Assembly: GCF_036324505.1 (NCBI RefSeq)
Contig: NC_086351.1
Span: 2,649,001 to 2,713,000, forward strand
Origin: Eleginops maclovinus
Lineage: Eukaryota > Chordata > Actinopteri > Perciformes > Eleginopidae
Length of the DNA: 64,000 nucleotides
Reading direction: 5' to 3'
The notes under the pieces: generated by a model
What the model was told of the DNA's origin: nothing
The model's input: the letters and a program-made list of their open reading frames with translations, nothing else
Database searches by the model: none
Translations under genes and position numbers: made by a program
Shown here: positions 1 through 23,693 of the stretch, piece after piece
How positions within the stretch are numbered: the stretch's first letter is position 1
Layout: every line of letters starts with the position of its first letter

Positions 1-1195
1 AAACTGGGCTGCAGCAATCACGTTGTTGTGGTCAATAAACTCCAATTTGAATGGAAACAAAAGGAGAACGGATGAATCATTTTACAGAGCTACTTTCTCT
101 CTAACCTCCTGTACTGCAAATACGTGCATGCACATTTTCTCAATACAATGAACAATTGTTTACTGTTGCTTCATATCAATGTTTCCCTGACAGACACACA
201 TCTGTGCAGTCATGATTAAACAAACTAGAACTGTTTCTGCAACCTCAAATCCTGTAAATTATTCAGATGTTCTATAATCTTTGCTTTTAATTATTGTGCT
301 GGATTATTTATCGTGTCTTGGGCTTTTTAGAAAACGTTCAAATGAAGCATGGCCACCCAGGTAGACGTAACTTCATTTCAAATGTTTTGGAAACTTCAGA
401 TATGACTGCTCATGCTTGGAACCGTGCAATTTAGTTGGGGAACAAATAGGATTTATATCCAAAGCTACAGACCTAACACACCCGATAAAATCCCTTCTGT
501 CTGTGCCGACCCTCATAACTCCGGTTTAAATAAACCATTTGCTCTGCAGTGCTCCTGCGTTGTGCCAAAAACCTTTAAAATGGTAAAACTGGGCTGCAGT
601 AATCACTTGCTTTCGTCGGTAAACCCTCATTTTGATGGGATAACAAATGGAGAATGCACAAATCATTTTACAGAGCTACTTTCTTTCTAGCCTCACGCAC
701 CCACGAATATGGGCATGCACATTTTCTCAACACAATAGACAGATTTGAAAGGGCATTTGTTTACTTCAGCGTTTCACTGACAGCCAAGAATCTGTGTACT
801 CTTGAGAAAATAAACAGGATATTTAAAGCTAGAAAAAGCTGTTTTTGCAACCTCGAACACTTCAGATGTTCCTGTAATCTGAGCCGTTTTTTAATCGTCT
901 GAATGTCTCAGGCAATAAGCAACCAAAAACCATGCCACACGTAGACATCACTCGATTTTTAGTCATCACAAGCTAAGGAGTTCAAACTTAAGATGTAGTA
1001 ACTGCATCTGTCTGCCTTTGTAATTACGTTTGGGCCACAAATAGGATGTATATCCAAAGCTACAGATATAACACACATACAGATTCCTCTTAAATGCACG
1101 AAAAAAGCAATCTGTCTGAGAAGAGCCACGTGTTTGAGGTTTAAATAAACCATTTGTTCCGTAGTGCTCCTCTATTGTACAGAAGAATTGTACAA
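1..1195. repeat. Diverged ~590 bp tandem doublet
   Basis: Two diverged copies lie head to tail. The block opening the window (AAACTGGGCTGCAG, then AATCATTTTACAGAGCTACT at about 87) recurs near 585 and 662 in the same order, with matching segments about 590-600 bp apart (ACAAATAGGATTTATATCC near 443, ACAAATAGGATGTATATCC near 1038). A third start is visible near 1196 and then decays. The ORFs here are short and not shared between copies, so the doublet looks non-coding. It may continue to the left of the window. Confidence 0.7.
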
Positions 1196-1199
1196 AATT

Positions 1200-2090
1200 G
1201 TAAAAACTGGCTCGCAGCAACCTCTCTGAGAGTTTGCTCATCACAGGAAAAGACATAAAACGATGAGCAGTCCTCCTGGCAGCTTTTCTTTTGGATGAAT
1301 TTACCTCCGACTATCTTTAATAGAACAGACGAGCCAACGGTCCTCTCCAGATTTAATGTGATGGGCTTCTTCTTGCCAGAACAAATGATCCAGACAGAAA
1401 GCTGCGAGCAGTGCTTCCTGATCAAAAGTAATTCAGGAGTAAATTGTGTCCAATGCTAACCAGTGTGCACCTGTAGAGTGTCTGCTGTGGGAGTAATTAC
1501 TGTCAGTCCTAATCTCTGTTGTGCTGAGACTAAACCAAAGTGCATCATATTTGACATCTGCAAGGTATGTGCTCAGAATAGAAGATGTTGAATTTAAGAG
1601 TGTTTCTTCCTGTTTTCCCTCTGAGACCAACTTGATCCTGCCCAAGGCTATTTCAGACCTCATTAACCTGGCGGGGGCCCCAATAAAAAACAAGCTATTG
1701 GGGCCCGGTAAAGTTTAATCCAATTAAAAGACTGAAATCAATGCAAGCCTATCTCTCAAAATGTTCACACCTTCTATCTCATACTGTGGCTCTCAGACCC
1801 CTTGATTCCCGAAGAGACATAAAAGAAAATGAACATATTTCTTAATTTTTTTGCAAAGTGGGTCAAAGTGAGGCTGCATTTCCAGCTGTAGATCAGCCTA
1901 ACCCTCCACTGCAGGGTTTCTCAAACTTCTGCAACTTATTATCCACTTCTCATTGTTGAAAGGTTTTCCAGGACCAAAATAACATGACAGACAAAGTAGA
2001 GAATATAAATTGGACTGTACATTATCCACTGTCAGCTGTAATGACGGAAATAAATGTTGTGTTTATGCTCAGTGAGTCACTTTGGAGGGC
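1200..2090. other. Intergenic, nothing recognised
   Basis: Unique-looking, AT-rich sequence. The short ORFs on both strands (for example around 1433-1718) show no family resemblance and no splice structure. Confidence 0.5.
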
Positions 2091-2094
2091 GGTA

Positions 2095-2520
2095 ATAACT
2101 GGGGTTTGGTGGCAGCTTCTTCCGCCTGTAACTTTTACTACATACCCACAGTGTTAGGTAAGGTAAGCTCCTCTAAAAGCAGAAAGGGTTTTTTGCTACG
2201 AGCTACATTAGCAGCAACCGTAGCTAGCTTTCAAATAGAGTAGCGCAGTATTGAGGAATTTTGTAGGCTAACCCGGAAATTAGCATCGCAGGGGGTCAAT
2301 AGACAAATATGCTTTTATCGTACTGACACGTTTTGTTCTTCTGGATAATCTGCACATTTTGACACCACGGCGTAAATGCAGTCTGCAGAAGTCATAAGCT
2401 AACCTTGACTTCACCTCTCTACCGCTAAGCTAAAGGCGGCTAATGTTTCGCTTGATGTTTAACCGTCTTATAATTGAGTCACTTGTTAGCAACCTCTGCT
2501 TTTATTAAACATAGAAGCTT
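2095..2520 (+). promoter_or_regulatory. Candidate promoter / first exon of the cortexin gene
   Basis: This block has several GCTAGC, GCTAAC and TTAGC words clustered at about 2198-2290 and 2395-2490. It also has a donor-like GTTAG/GTAAGGTAAG at about 2155. The downstream coding exon has a clear splice acceptor at 3790, so an upstream non-coding exon must exist, and this is the most promoter-like stretch before it. This is inference; no TATA box or EST evidence is available. Confidence 0.25.
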
Positions 2521-3790
2521 TGGACGTTCCCCAGGGGACGGATTTTGTGTCATAGAACAGAATGTGTAAATCTCTCAAGCTTGTCTTAACCTCAGATGTT
2601 ATTTCAGGCTTCCAACCACAAACACATTAAAACAAAACAGTGACTTCTAGATGAAGAAACCAGAAGGGGTGAAATGCTTAGTCACTTCAGGGTTTTAGGA
2701 CTCATTCCTGCACCACTCGATAGTCTTGTGGTTGAGTTGTTAATATGGTGACGACTTTCTCTTGCTCTTAGTCCGTCCATTTTCCTGCCAGGAGCATAAA
2801 GTGGGGTATCCAATGGCTGCTTAAGACCCCTCTTTGTGTCTCATCTACACACATGCAACGCTTTGTGACTCCTAAGTAGACATTACACCTGCATCATGCC
2901 TGTTGAGGTTGCTTTTTACCCGTACACTCACACACACACACACCAACAATACACACATTGATATTCAGATGACTTCATTGTCCTTTCAATTTGCATAAAA
3001 TGTAAATTTCTCTTTGCACATGCATATGAGACAACACCATATGCATGTACCAAACACCGCACAACATACAGTTCACACGACTATCATGCATCTTAAAGTG
3101 GCTTCCACTGGCATGTAGTCCATTAAAATAGCAGATCATGATCAGTCGTCATAACAATACATAATTAATATCCTTTAAAATGAGACGTGGTTTTGTTGTC
3201 CTAAGAAGCATCCTTGACTCATTGATACTGAACTTAAGTTATGTACATTTATTTCTAATACATTCAGATTCTCCCCGTCAGTGCTGAGCCCTGCAGCAGC
3301 AGTCGGGTATCCAGCCTTTGTTTGTATGCATGCCTCATTCCTGTAACCTTGTCTGAAAGCACATGCATGAGACTGGTTAAAGCTGAACAGTGCCTCGTAA
3401 AGTCCCAATTTAATTAATTGGAGTCCGGATTGGAAGTTAAAAGCCTTGCATCCTGTGGTTTAATGAAGCCAGCGACACATCTACTTCCAGTGTTGCTTCC
3501 AATAAATGTTGTTTAACTAAAACTCCCAGAGCCAATTGAAAGCCCCTGAACTGCAGGAATACGAGGCCAAAACCGTCCCCTGGGATTCCTTCTTTATTAC
3601 CGAGCGGGCTTTCTGCCTGGAGGTCCAGAGATAAACTCGCCTGACATCCACTTTGTTCTGGCCTGAGTCACATTTTGTTTTGTTCCCCTCATCTTTTTAA
3701 AGGATCAAGTTTTTACAATGACATTAATTCATGTGTTTGTTTGCTGTCAGAGGACACCAGTGTAATCCGTGTGTTTGGATTCTCCTGCAG
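2521..3790. other. Probable 5' intron of the cortexin gene
   Basis: No coding sequence seen. There is a short CA run near 2930. The stretch ends in a good acceptor (TCTCCTGCAG, 3781-3790) directly before the cortexin coding exon. Confidence 0.4.
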
Positions 3791-3844
3791 GTCCGATCCA
3801 CTGAGCCCCATCTTCACTTCCAAATCTTTACACAACCGAAATAA

Positions 3845-4120
<276 letters not shown>

Positions 4121-5775
4121 GATGTGCGCAGTATATATACAGTATATAATAGAAGGAAACACACAAGAGACTGAACAAATGACTGCTAATTCACCCGGAA
4201 AAACCACACCCATCACCTGAAACTTTGTCTGATAAGATGGTGGATTGACGTCGAAAACGAGCGCTAACAAACAGCTTCTCCCTGCCAAATCATAAACATC
4301 TAAACTACAGCAAGACGACCAGAACTATGCTACGAATTCTCGATCAAACCCTCAGTCTAAGCGATGCAGCGGAGCCAGTTACGGCCACCCATGACTTCCT
4401 TCCCCTTGCATCAGTTCTCCTGTGGACTACCTCGTTCCTCCTCCATCTTTGCGTGTGGAAGACTTTCCGCACATCTCACACAGGGTCAAATATCTGTTGC
4501 GGTCCAAGCCAGTTGAACAATAACAGTGTTTACATCTTATCATGTTTACGTCCTTTAGATTTTTATTGATAATGTAGACAATCAGTGTTTAAAATAGTTG
4601 GTGAAAAAACAAAGGTAAATCGTCGAGCTTGATGCGGTCTTTTCGTTTTGGCGTATTTTAATTTGTGGAAGGACACGGGCGGTCCAAAAGTACTTTGTAC
4701 GACTGATATTATTCAAGAGAAGAGGAATTTATTGCCTTATGTCCAAGTAAGATATTCTGTGCTGGTTGTTACCTTCTAGACAGTTAGGTAAGGTTGGTCT
4801 TATCAACGTCTTAAAGCAGGTTAAATAATCACGAAGAAGGAAACCGTTCTCCCTTTAATGTTAAAGGTTCGGGCGGATAGGTGTTCAGTGTGTGCGTTCA
4901 AAAAAAGTCCTTTAAAATCGAGCGGGACTCTTCGGTGTCCACGTCTTTTATATGTCAACAACCAAAAGAGGTGTTGAAGAAAACAACGTTTACTGTGCTG
5001 TTACCGTGTGCCTGATTTGAAACTAGATTGATGCTTTAGGAAAAAGAATGAAAATGGGTTGTTGTCTTTCTGATGTCGTTCTTTTGGTTTTCGTTTAGTG
5101 CCCATTTCAAGAAACCTAAACAGCATTTCACTGCCTGAGGTATATTGACAGTTGGTATGCCAGATCTGCAGAGAGTTGATGGTGAAGATGACGATGCATT
5201 TTCACATCAAACCCTTTAAGAGGAGACGGTGAGGCTCTTTCGTTGGGCCATTTTTTCAACTGTGCGCCTTATAGTGTAGATTGTTTACAGTATCATAGGT
5301 GGCGGAGACGCTGGAACTCAGCCAATCACTGATGCGACTGTGTCTTTGCACTTCACGGAGATACAACCCGCTAAAAAAAGAAGAAGAAGAAGAAGAAAAA
5401 ACAAAAAACCCCACCCTGCTCTGTCGGGACAGGAAGTGAACTCTGACCCTTTCGACGGCGTGTGATGTTCTTGTGATCTGCTGTGGCCTTTTCCAAACCT
5501 ATCGCAGATGTGATGCGATATTGTGCTGAGGTGATGTGCCCCCACCCCACCCCGACCCCCCTCACCCCGACCCCCTCACCCTGCATGTGTTTCTTGCTCT
5601 CTCCGTGCATGATAAATGGTGAAGTGCTTTAAACCTGATGTTGTAGCTGTGGGTCAGTTTCTCCAGCAGCTATTTCTTCTCGTCTGTATACTGCAGCCTT
5701 TTTTTGTTTCGATCTGTTCTTCGCCCGGAGCCACCGTTCCCTTTTTCTAATAAAAATGACCAGAGTTCACAACTG
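4121..5775 (+). other. 3' UTR of the cortexin gene with poly(A) signal
   Basis: There is no further coding sequence after the stop. An AATAAA at 5749-5754 is followed within about 20 bases by a plausible cleavage area, giving a 3' UTR of about 1.65 kb. An AAG-rich run at 5377-5400 and a C-rich run at 5539-5580 lie inside it. A long 3' UTR is usual for small neuronal genes (inference). Confidence 0.6.
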
Positions 5776-6010
5776 CATTTCATATGTCTTTTATTTCATT
5801 AGCTTCATTCACGAGGCGGTTAAAAGTGGCAGGTGTTAAAGACAAACAAAAGATGGTTCTTCCGAGCCACCCAGCCCTTTTCAAGGCGGGCGTGGACGTG
5901 GACGCCCGAGGCTCCACACATTCTTTCCCCATTTTATCAGCGACTGGCAGCGGTAGCCGGCAGGTGTCTGTCTGGATGGGTTTTCTGTGAACCCAGACAG
6001 TCTGTCTCGC

Positions 6011-6013
<3 letters not shown>

Positions 6014-6083
<70 letters not shown>
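6014..6083. repeat. (CA)n microsatellite, 35 units
   Basis: A pure CA run. The His-Thr and Cys-Val ORFs that cross it on both strands are artefacts of the repeat. Confidence 0.98.
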
Positions 6084-6086
<3 letters not shown>

Positions 6087-7518
6087 GCTCCGGGCCCAGG
6101 CTGCTCTTTGAGCCGAGACCCCCAGGCGGCATGCAGAATAACAATCTTCTCTGTGACACCACACGCTGAATATGTTGATATTTGCAATCATCTTCTGCAC
6201 AGCTCCCTGAAAAACCTGCATCCTTTCTCACACTGAAGCAGTGCGTGCTTGGATAGAGTTATGAAAATTGTTTGCAAGTGCATCCGCTCTGTGTTACTTA
6301 ACAATTCTGCTGATATCACACATCCCCACGTTTCATTTGTATTTCTTTTTAGGGAGGGCCGGGGAGCTGAAGCGGATCAGAATATTAAATGCAAGCTGAT
6401 CCCACATAGGAGAAATGTGTAGTCTCTGCTTTTTGGATTACTGTGTAGGAGACATCCTACGTCTTTACTGAAGCCTTTTCCCTGTTTGTTGTTTGGTTTT
6501 TTTAAAGTCCTTACAGTGTTGTTGATTCCCCCCTCGGCTCATTATAGCCCTGGTGTGAAAGCAGAACTAAACATGTATCTTGTTTTCCATACAGAAAGCT
6601 GCTCACGGTTAATGCATGCTGGCAGTTTGTTACACAAGCAGCTGCAGAAAGTGAAGACGAGCTGCTGGGAGGATTAGCTCTGGATATTTATCAAAATAAT
6701 TACACCTGCATTCAAGAGTGATTCTATCACCTTGCACGTTACCAATCCCGCCAGAAACCTCAATTTATCCAGCCAGCCACACTCTGTGTTTTTCTTTGAC
6801 TGTCACCCAAGACGTTTGACTCTCTGATCATTATGTTCAATACCCTAAAATAGAAACAAATCATTTTGGAACAAAAGCCATCATTTTCTCTTTCTTAAAT
6901 CTCATTAAGTCGTGCCAAACAAAGATTACAATCCAATCCAAACACGCCCCAACACAGCTCGTTGGAGCGGAGTTACCATTATGGATCTATATCCCTGTCA
7001 TGCTTTATGCAACATGACTCATATTAAAGAAAGCCTCTGATAATTGAATTATTTTCATTCTCCGCTGTGCGGGCTCAGACGCTTTAAACTGAACGTATTC
7101 CCTTTTCCCAATCGCCCCATTTCACTATTCAGCCTCCAGTTAATTTTCTGGTCTCTGAACAGGACTGTTCCCCTGTGAATGTGAAAAAACTGTGCACAAG
7201 GACATAAAGGAGACTGCTGATAGTCTTAAATTAATTTTGCAGCGATTTCTCTTATTCCCTGAGAGCTGCTGGCATCAACAGCAGTCTGTCACCTCTTTCA
7301 CAGAACAGTGTGAGGCTTCGGGGAACAATGGCACCAGAGAAAACATAATCGTGAGCATTATTTAAAAGTGACTCGGGTCTGCAGCTCCCAGAGAAATATT
7401 GGGAAAATAGTCAAGGTCTATCTTTGTGAAGTCTGGCCTCTGATGATGTACTTCAGACAGATGAGGGATCAGCAAATTGATTGCAATTCATCCTGAGTGG
7501 AATATGAATTTCACAGCA
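6084..7518. other. Intergenic, nothing recognised
   Basis: AT-rich sequence with no ORF of interest, no repeat pair found inside the window and no regulatory motif I would defend. Confidence 0.5.
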
Positions 7519-7735
7519 ATCGAAACCAGAGCCCAGTCTGCTCTGACTGGTTAGCTGACAGGCTGATTGGTCAACCCCTTAGAGATGTCCCGTCCCTTAG
7601 CCTATCACGTACAATGTGTTGGAGCACGAGCCAACAGAAACGCGAATGTTACATAGTGATGTCACTATGTTGCAGAAGTAAACAAAGGAGTCCAATGGAG
7701 GCGAGAGGGAAAACCCCAAAAAGCGAAATAGGACA
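7519..7735 (+). repeat. Dispersed repeat, longer copy
   Basis: Shares a block with 11446-11515: GAAACCAGAG, then GGTCAACC, then CTTAGAGATGTCCCG and CCTATCAC in the same order and orientation. This copy continues through GTGATGTCACTATGTTGCAG and ends near GGACATCTTT. I take it to be a non-autonomous fish repeat of unknown class; no terminal repeats or target duplications were found. Confidence 0.55.
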
Positions 7736-9077
7736 TCTTTAAAAATAATTTGGTGGCACCCGATCCTGTGGTTATTCAGACGTGCTTGTTATTTTAGGAA
7801 TGTTTTATATTGTTTGTTTACTCATTTCCTTTTTGCATGTCCTGTATAGCTGGTGTGTGTGGTGCGTATTTTAAGGACTTTTTGAATTGTTTTTTAGATA
7901 TAATCTGTTTTGAAAGGGACCTTGAGTCATCTGCTTAGGGACTAAAGACGAAAGATGAAATCCATTTGGCATTTACATCTATTTGTATTATTGTGCACTG
8001 TCCCTACTAAACTCATAATTAATTCATCATTATAAAAGACATAAAGTCCCACCTTGATGTCAGTCTTAACACAAGCATAGTGTAACCTATCAAAAGGTAT
8101 TTCCTGAAGCTCGCTGATAAAAAAAACCAACAAGGAAGAAAATAAATCGGCTACATTTCAAAAGGTGATTCTCCAAAAGACGGATGATAGTAGCCGTCGT
8201 CCTCAGGCAGGTCGCTCTGAGCCTGGGGGCCCTGACAGATGAGGTGCTGTCTGTGGGATCGCCTGAGGGCCCCTGCAGGTGATCTCAGGCTGTGTGTGAG
8301 GCCTCAAAGATATATAACACAGCCCGGGCCATGAAGGGATTTGAGGGCTGAAATGTGAGAACAGTTCTGAAAATAGCAGGCAGCCTGAGTGAGGAGGATG
8401 AAGGAGGGTAGTGGGATCCCATGCACTTCTGGTCCCTTTATACTAAAGGTTTTATATGCAATTCAAAGGCATGTTTCTCCCAAAATCAGTGTTTCTATCC
8501 ATCTGACAGGTGTAGTGTTTTAACATGCTGATTAAACATCATGATAATCACACAGGTGCAGTTTGGCACCTTTTTCGATGTTACCAGCAGAGTGAATGGG
8601 CGTTATCGGTGGTAATCACTTCCTCTCTAATGCATCACTTGGGCCAAACTGTGTTGGAAAAGTAACATTTGAAAACAACACTTGGTAGCAAGTTGCAAAA
8701 CTGAATGAAATGTAAAGTTTTGAACACAAACTAAATTACTTTCTTAGGTCTATTGAACAAAACTACAGTCATAATTACTATCTTTTTTCAGTGTGTGTTT
8801 TTGTAAATGAACTCTGTAAATACATGGTAGAACTAGTTGCACTTTAGTAGAACTTTAATTGGCTGGAAATCGTGCCGTCGTCATTCAAACTGCAGGAAGG
8901 ATTTGAATGCCGTGTATTTGTCAGTATACGTACAACAGTATGCACAACTGCTGACCCCATTTACCCAAACTGACCCAGGACCGCCACTCTCAGTGTCCTC
9001 AGCTGCAAGACGGTCTGAGACCTGCCATCTGGACAGTAAATGAAAATTTAATTTTCGCAACCAAAAGATTTCTGCAC
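7736..9077. other. Intergenic with a small GC-rich island at about 8195-8285
   Basis: Mostly AT-rich and featureless. The short GC-rich island is exon-like on both strands, with AG before and CAG/GTGATC after on the plus strand, and an open frame ending in a stop on the minus strand. No family is recognised; see findings. Confidence 0.35.
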
Positions 9078-9862
9078 AAACTGTGAGAAACCATCTGCGT
9101 CGTCGTGGTCCTCAGAGGGGCTCGACCTCACTGCAGTCCCTCTCTCAAAACAACTTGAAAAAGCTCACCTTTGGTAGCATCTGGCATGAGAAAATCTTCC
9201 CTTTAGATGATTTGTGACTTAAAAATGCAGGTTGTAGCCCCAGTTATGTGCCCTGATAAATGTCCTTTTCTACAATAAAACTGCACATTTGAGATGAGGC
9301 TTTTATTGTGAAAAGTCCAAGGCCTATGAGTCATATCCTGCTGATTAATCAGTGTCTTGATGTGCCACACCTGTGTAGTGGATGCATTATTTTGGCAAAG
9401 GTTAGGTGCTCTTTTGCACAGTGTGAGTGAGTAAAAAAAAAAGCCTTTACTGTCAAGACTTAGATGTTTCATTTAAACTGTGTTAACCAAGAAACTGCGA
9501 GACCGCCTTGGTGCTCGTGGTCCTCGGAGGGACTCGACCTCACTGCAGTCTGTCGTGCAAAACAACTTAAAAATGCTCACCTTTGGTAGCATCTGGCTTG
9601 AGAAAAACTTCCCTTATTGATGATTTGTGACTTAAAAATTCAGATTAGTAGCCCCAGTTATGTGCCCTGATAAATGTCCTTTTCCACAATAAAACTGCAC
9701 ATTTTAGAGAGGCTTTTATTCTGAAAAACCCAAGGCCTATGAGTGCCACACCTTTCTAATGGATGCATTATTTTGGCAAAGGTTAGGTGCTCTTTTGCAC
9801 AGTGTGAGTGAGTAAAAAAAAAAGCCTTTACTGTCAAGACTTAGATGTTTCATTTAAACTTG
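9078..9862. repeat. ~400 bp tandem duplication
   Basis: Copy 1 (about 9078-9475) and copy 2 (about 9482-9862) share long near-identical blocks, including CTCACCTTTGGTAGCATCTG, TAGCCCCAGTTATGTGCCCT and TTACTGTCAAGACTTAGATG. Copy 2 lacks about 25 bases present in copy 1 near 9328-9360. There is no coding potential. The low divergence suggests a fairly recent event. Confidence 0.9.
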
Positions 9863-11445
9863 TGAGAAATAGGATGGAGCCCGTTCTGTCAGATTCATGT
9901 CAGCCACAATCTGCTTCATCCCCCTGAAGTACATCAGAGGACAGCTGTTCAACAACCCACCAACACACACTTCCACTGCTGCGCATACTTTAAGGGTTTT
10001 ACTAAAAGAGCTGAGTCCCCATGAGCCTCAGACTGATGGTCACTGGGAGCTGCCCGGTATGATGACTAGAGCCATTACTGGTGACCATTAAGGAGAGAGC
10101 AGCTGGAGGTTAAATGCTTTACTGGCTGCAGTAGAGGGAAATAGTGTTTTCTTTTCCGGAATTATATTTACACATAACAGTGTTAGTGTCATTAAGTACG
10201 TTCAGAAACATGGCATTATGGGAATAAAAGAGAGCATTTTTATTGAAATATAAAAGACAACATTTCACAATATTCTAGATTCAGCGTGATTAAATAAAAC
10301 AAATGTGTGTTTCTTTAATCATCGAACCAGAACCACCACAAAACAAGTGAATAAAACCTCATTAGTACACGAGTGAACTCATATTCACTGTCACACGTTT
10401 CCCATTTCCTCTATGCTTTTTGTTGCCCCATAATTATTTGGTTTAACATAATGACATTTTACAAACTTGTGCCAAAAAGAATAAGCTGTAGTTCTGAATA
10501 AAGCCCTTAAGTGTGAACGACCAGACAGTTCCAGTAATGAGAAAAATGGGCAGTATAATTAATGGGGTAAAAAAGCAATCTAATTCATGTTATTGATATC
10601 TGCTCACGTTGGACACTTCACCAAATGCTTTAAAGTTTAAAAAAACAACAAAAAAAGCTTAACATTCGTCAAGAATGGCACTGATGATTTCACAAATAAC
10701 CCCCATAATGAGATCTGCCAAACGACGAAGAAGTACCATCATTTAGTTTTGTAGTTTTTCACCTTTAAAAACAGTCAGATTCATCTTGTTGCGACTCATT
10801 TAGATCCATGTGACACAGTGGGAGAACTAGAGGGGGTAGAGAAAGCTGCTTTAAAAACATAAAGGTCACACATTTGATTGCCAGAAAAGATACGGTCTAA
10901 GAGTCCTTGATCCCAGCAGCGGCTCCTATCGGCTCCCTGCAGGTCACCCTGGATAAGAGGCATGAAGAGCTCTTACTGTAATTGCTTCATGATTATCTCT
11001 GACCGCACTGTGCTCCTCCTCAGAGACACAATCCTCTACGGACCCATCACAGCATGAGGGCCCCGTCACACATTTGTCATGAAAAATAAACACAAAAAAT
11101 AATTCGACCTAGAAGTGAATAAAATACAACAAAGAATAATACATTTAAAGACTTCAAATAGGTTCTTTATCTAGTACCACAGAAGGGAATGAACACCTGC
11201 CTCCTGCCAAACAGTTATTAGAACAATATATCATCAAATTGTTGTATTTTATCAAAGCAAATAAAAAAACAACAACAATATTTCAGCACTGCTCTCTGAA
11301 AGAGGACAGATTATTCTCATTTTCAGTTCATATTTGTATTTTCTGCCTCCCCTGGGACATGTCTCCATGCTTTAATGTTCAGAAAGCTCTTTATTCCTCT
11401 CATACTGCCTGTGCTGCAGCACCTCTTTTCACCCTCTGTGTGAAA
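9863..11445. other. AT-rich region with candidate gabpb2 poly(A) signals
   Basis: No gene seen. On the minus strand AATAAA occurs at 11395-11390 and 10244-10239, either of which could end the gabpb2 transcript whose stop is at 12261. If so, the minisatellite and this stretch belong to the gabpb2 3' UTR (inference). Confidence 0.35.
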
Positions 11446-11515
11446 CCAGAGCTGGTTGGATCTGTTGTGATGGGTCAACCTCTTAGAGATGTCCCGCCCC
11501 TTAACCTATCACAAT
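11446..11515 (+). repeat. Dispersed repeat, short copy
   Basis: A truncated second copy of the repeat at 7519-7735 in the same orientation, with GGGTCAACCTCTTAGAGATG, CCCGCCCCTTAACCTATCAC and the preceding GAAACCAGAG conserved. It abuts the minisatellite. Confidence 0.5.
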
Positions 11516-11552
11516 CTATAAAACACACGACAACATTTTTTATATTGACATT

Positions 11553-12130
11553 AGGCTAACTGTTCCCTCTCCAGGCTCAGTCTGCGAGGCTAACCGTTCC
11601 CTCTCCAGGCTCAGTCTGCGAAGCTAACCGTTCCCTCTCCAGGCTCAGTCTGCGAGGCTAACCGTTCCCTCTCCAGGCTCAGTCTGCGAGGCTAACCGGT
11701 CCCTCTCCAGGCTCAGTCTGCGAGGCTAACCGTTCCCTCTCCAGGCTCAGTCTGCGAAGCTAACCGTTCCCTCTCCAGGCTCAGTCTGCGAGGCTAACCG
11801 TTCCCTCTCCAGGCTCAGTCTGCGAGGCTAACCAGTCCCTCTCCAGGCTCAGTCTGCGAGGCTAACCGGTCCCTCTCCAGGCTCAGTCTGCGAGGCTAAC
11901 CAGTCCCTCTCCAGGCTCAGTCTGCGAGGCTAACCGGTCCCTCTCCAGGCTCAGTCTGCGAGGCTAACCAGTCCCTCTCCAGGCTCAGTCTGCGAGGCTA
12001 ACCGGTCCCTCTCCAGGCTCAGTCTGCGAGGCTAACCGGTCCCTCTCCAGGCTCAGTCTGCGAGGCTAACCGGTCCCTCTCCAGGCTCAGTCTGCGGGGC
12101 TAACCGGTCCCTCTCCAGGCTCAGTCTGCG
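11553..12130. repeat. 34-bp minisatellite, 17 copies
   Basis: Exactly 17 head-to-tail 34-bp units (578 bp), with CCCTCTCCAGGCTCAGTCTG invariant in every unit. Variation is concentrated at the start (GAGGC, AAGGC or GGGGC) and at the triplet after CTAACC (or CTAACT): GTT in copies 1-4 and 6-8, GGT in 5, 10, 12 and 14-17, AGT in 9, 11 and 13. It lies 130 bases beyond the gabpb2 stop codon, so it is probably transcribed in the 3' UTR. Confidence 0.97.
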
Positions 12131-12260
12131 CTGTAAAGTCTCATAAAGTGATCCAAAGTCCTCCTGATGTTGGTGCTGCATGAACATATCTACAAAAGTC
12201 TTCCTGATCTTTACAAAAGGTTATAAAAATCGTCGAAGTACATCATCACAAATCACGTTG

Positions 12261-23693
<11,433 letters not shown>

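Noticed and set aside
5780..6231. Cys-Val and His-Thr ORFs across the CA repeat
   Set aside because: They exist only because dinucleotide repeats are open in several frames; the same applies at 16916-17251, 61688-62092 and 34443-34879.
11553..12130. CRISPR-like array
   Set aside because: The whole 34-bp unit repeats without unique spacers, and the DNA is vertebrate; it is a minisatellite.
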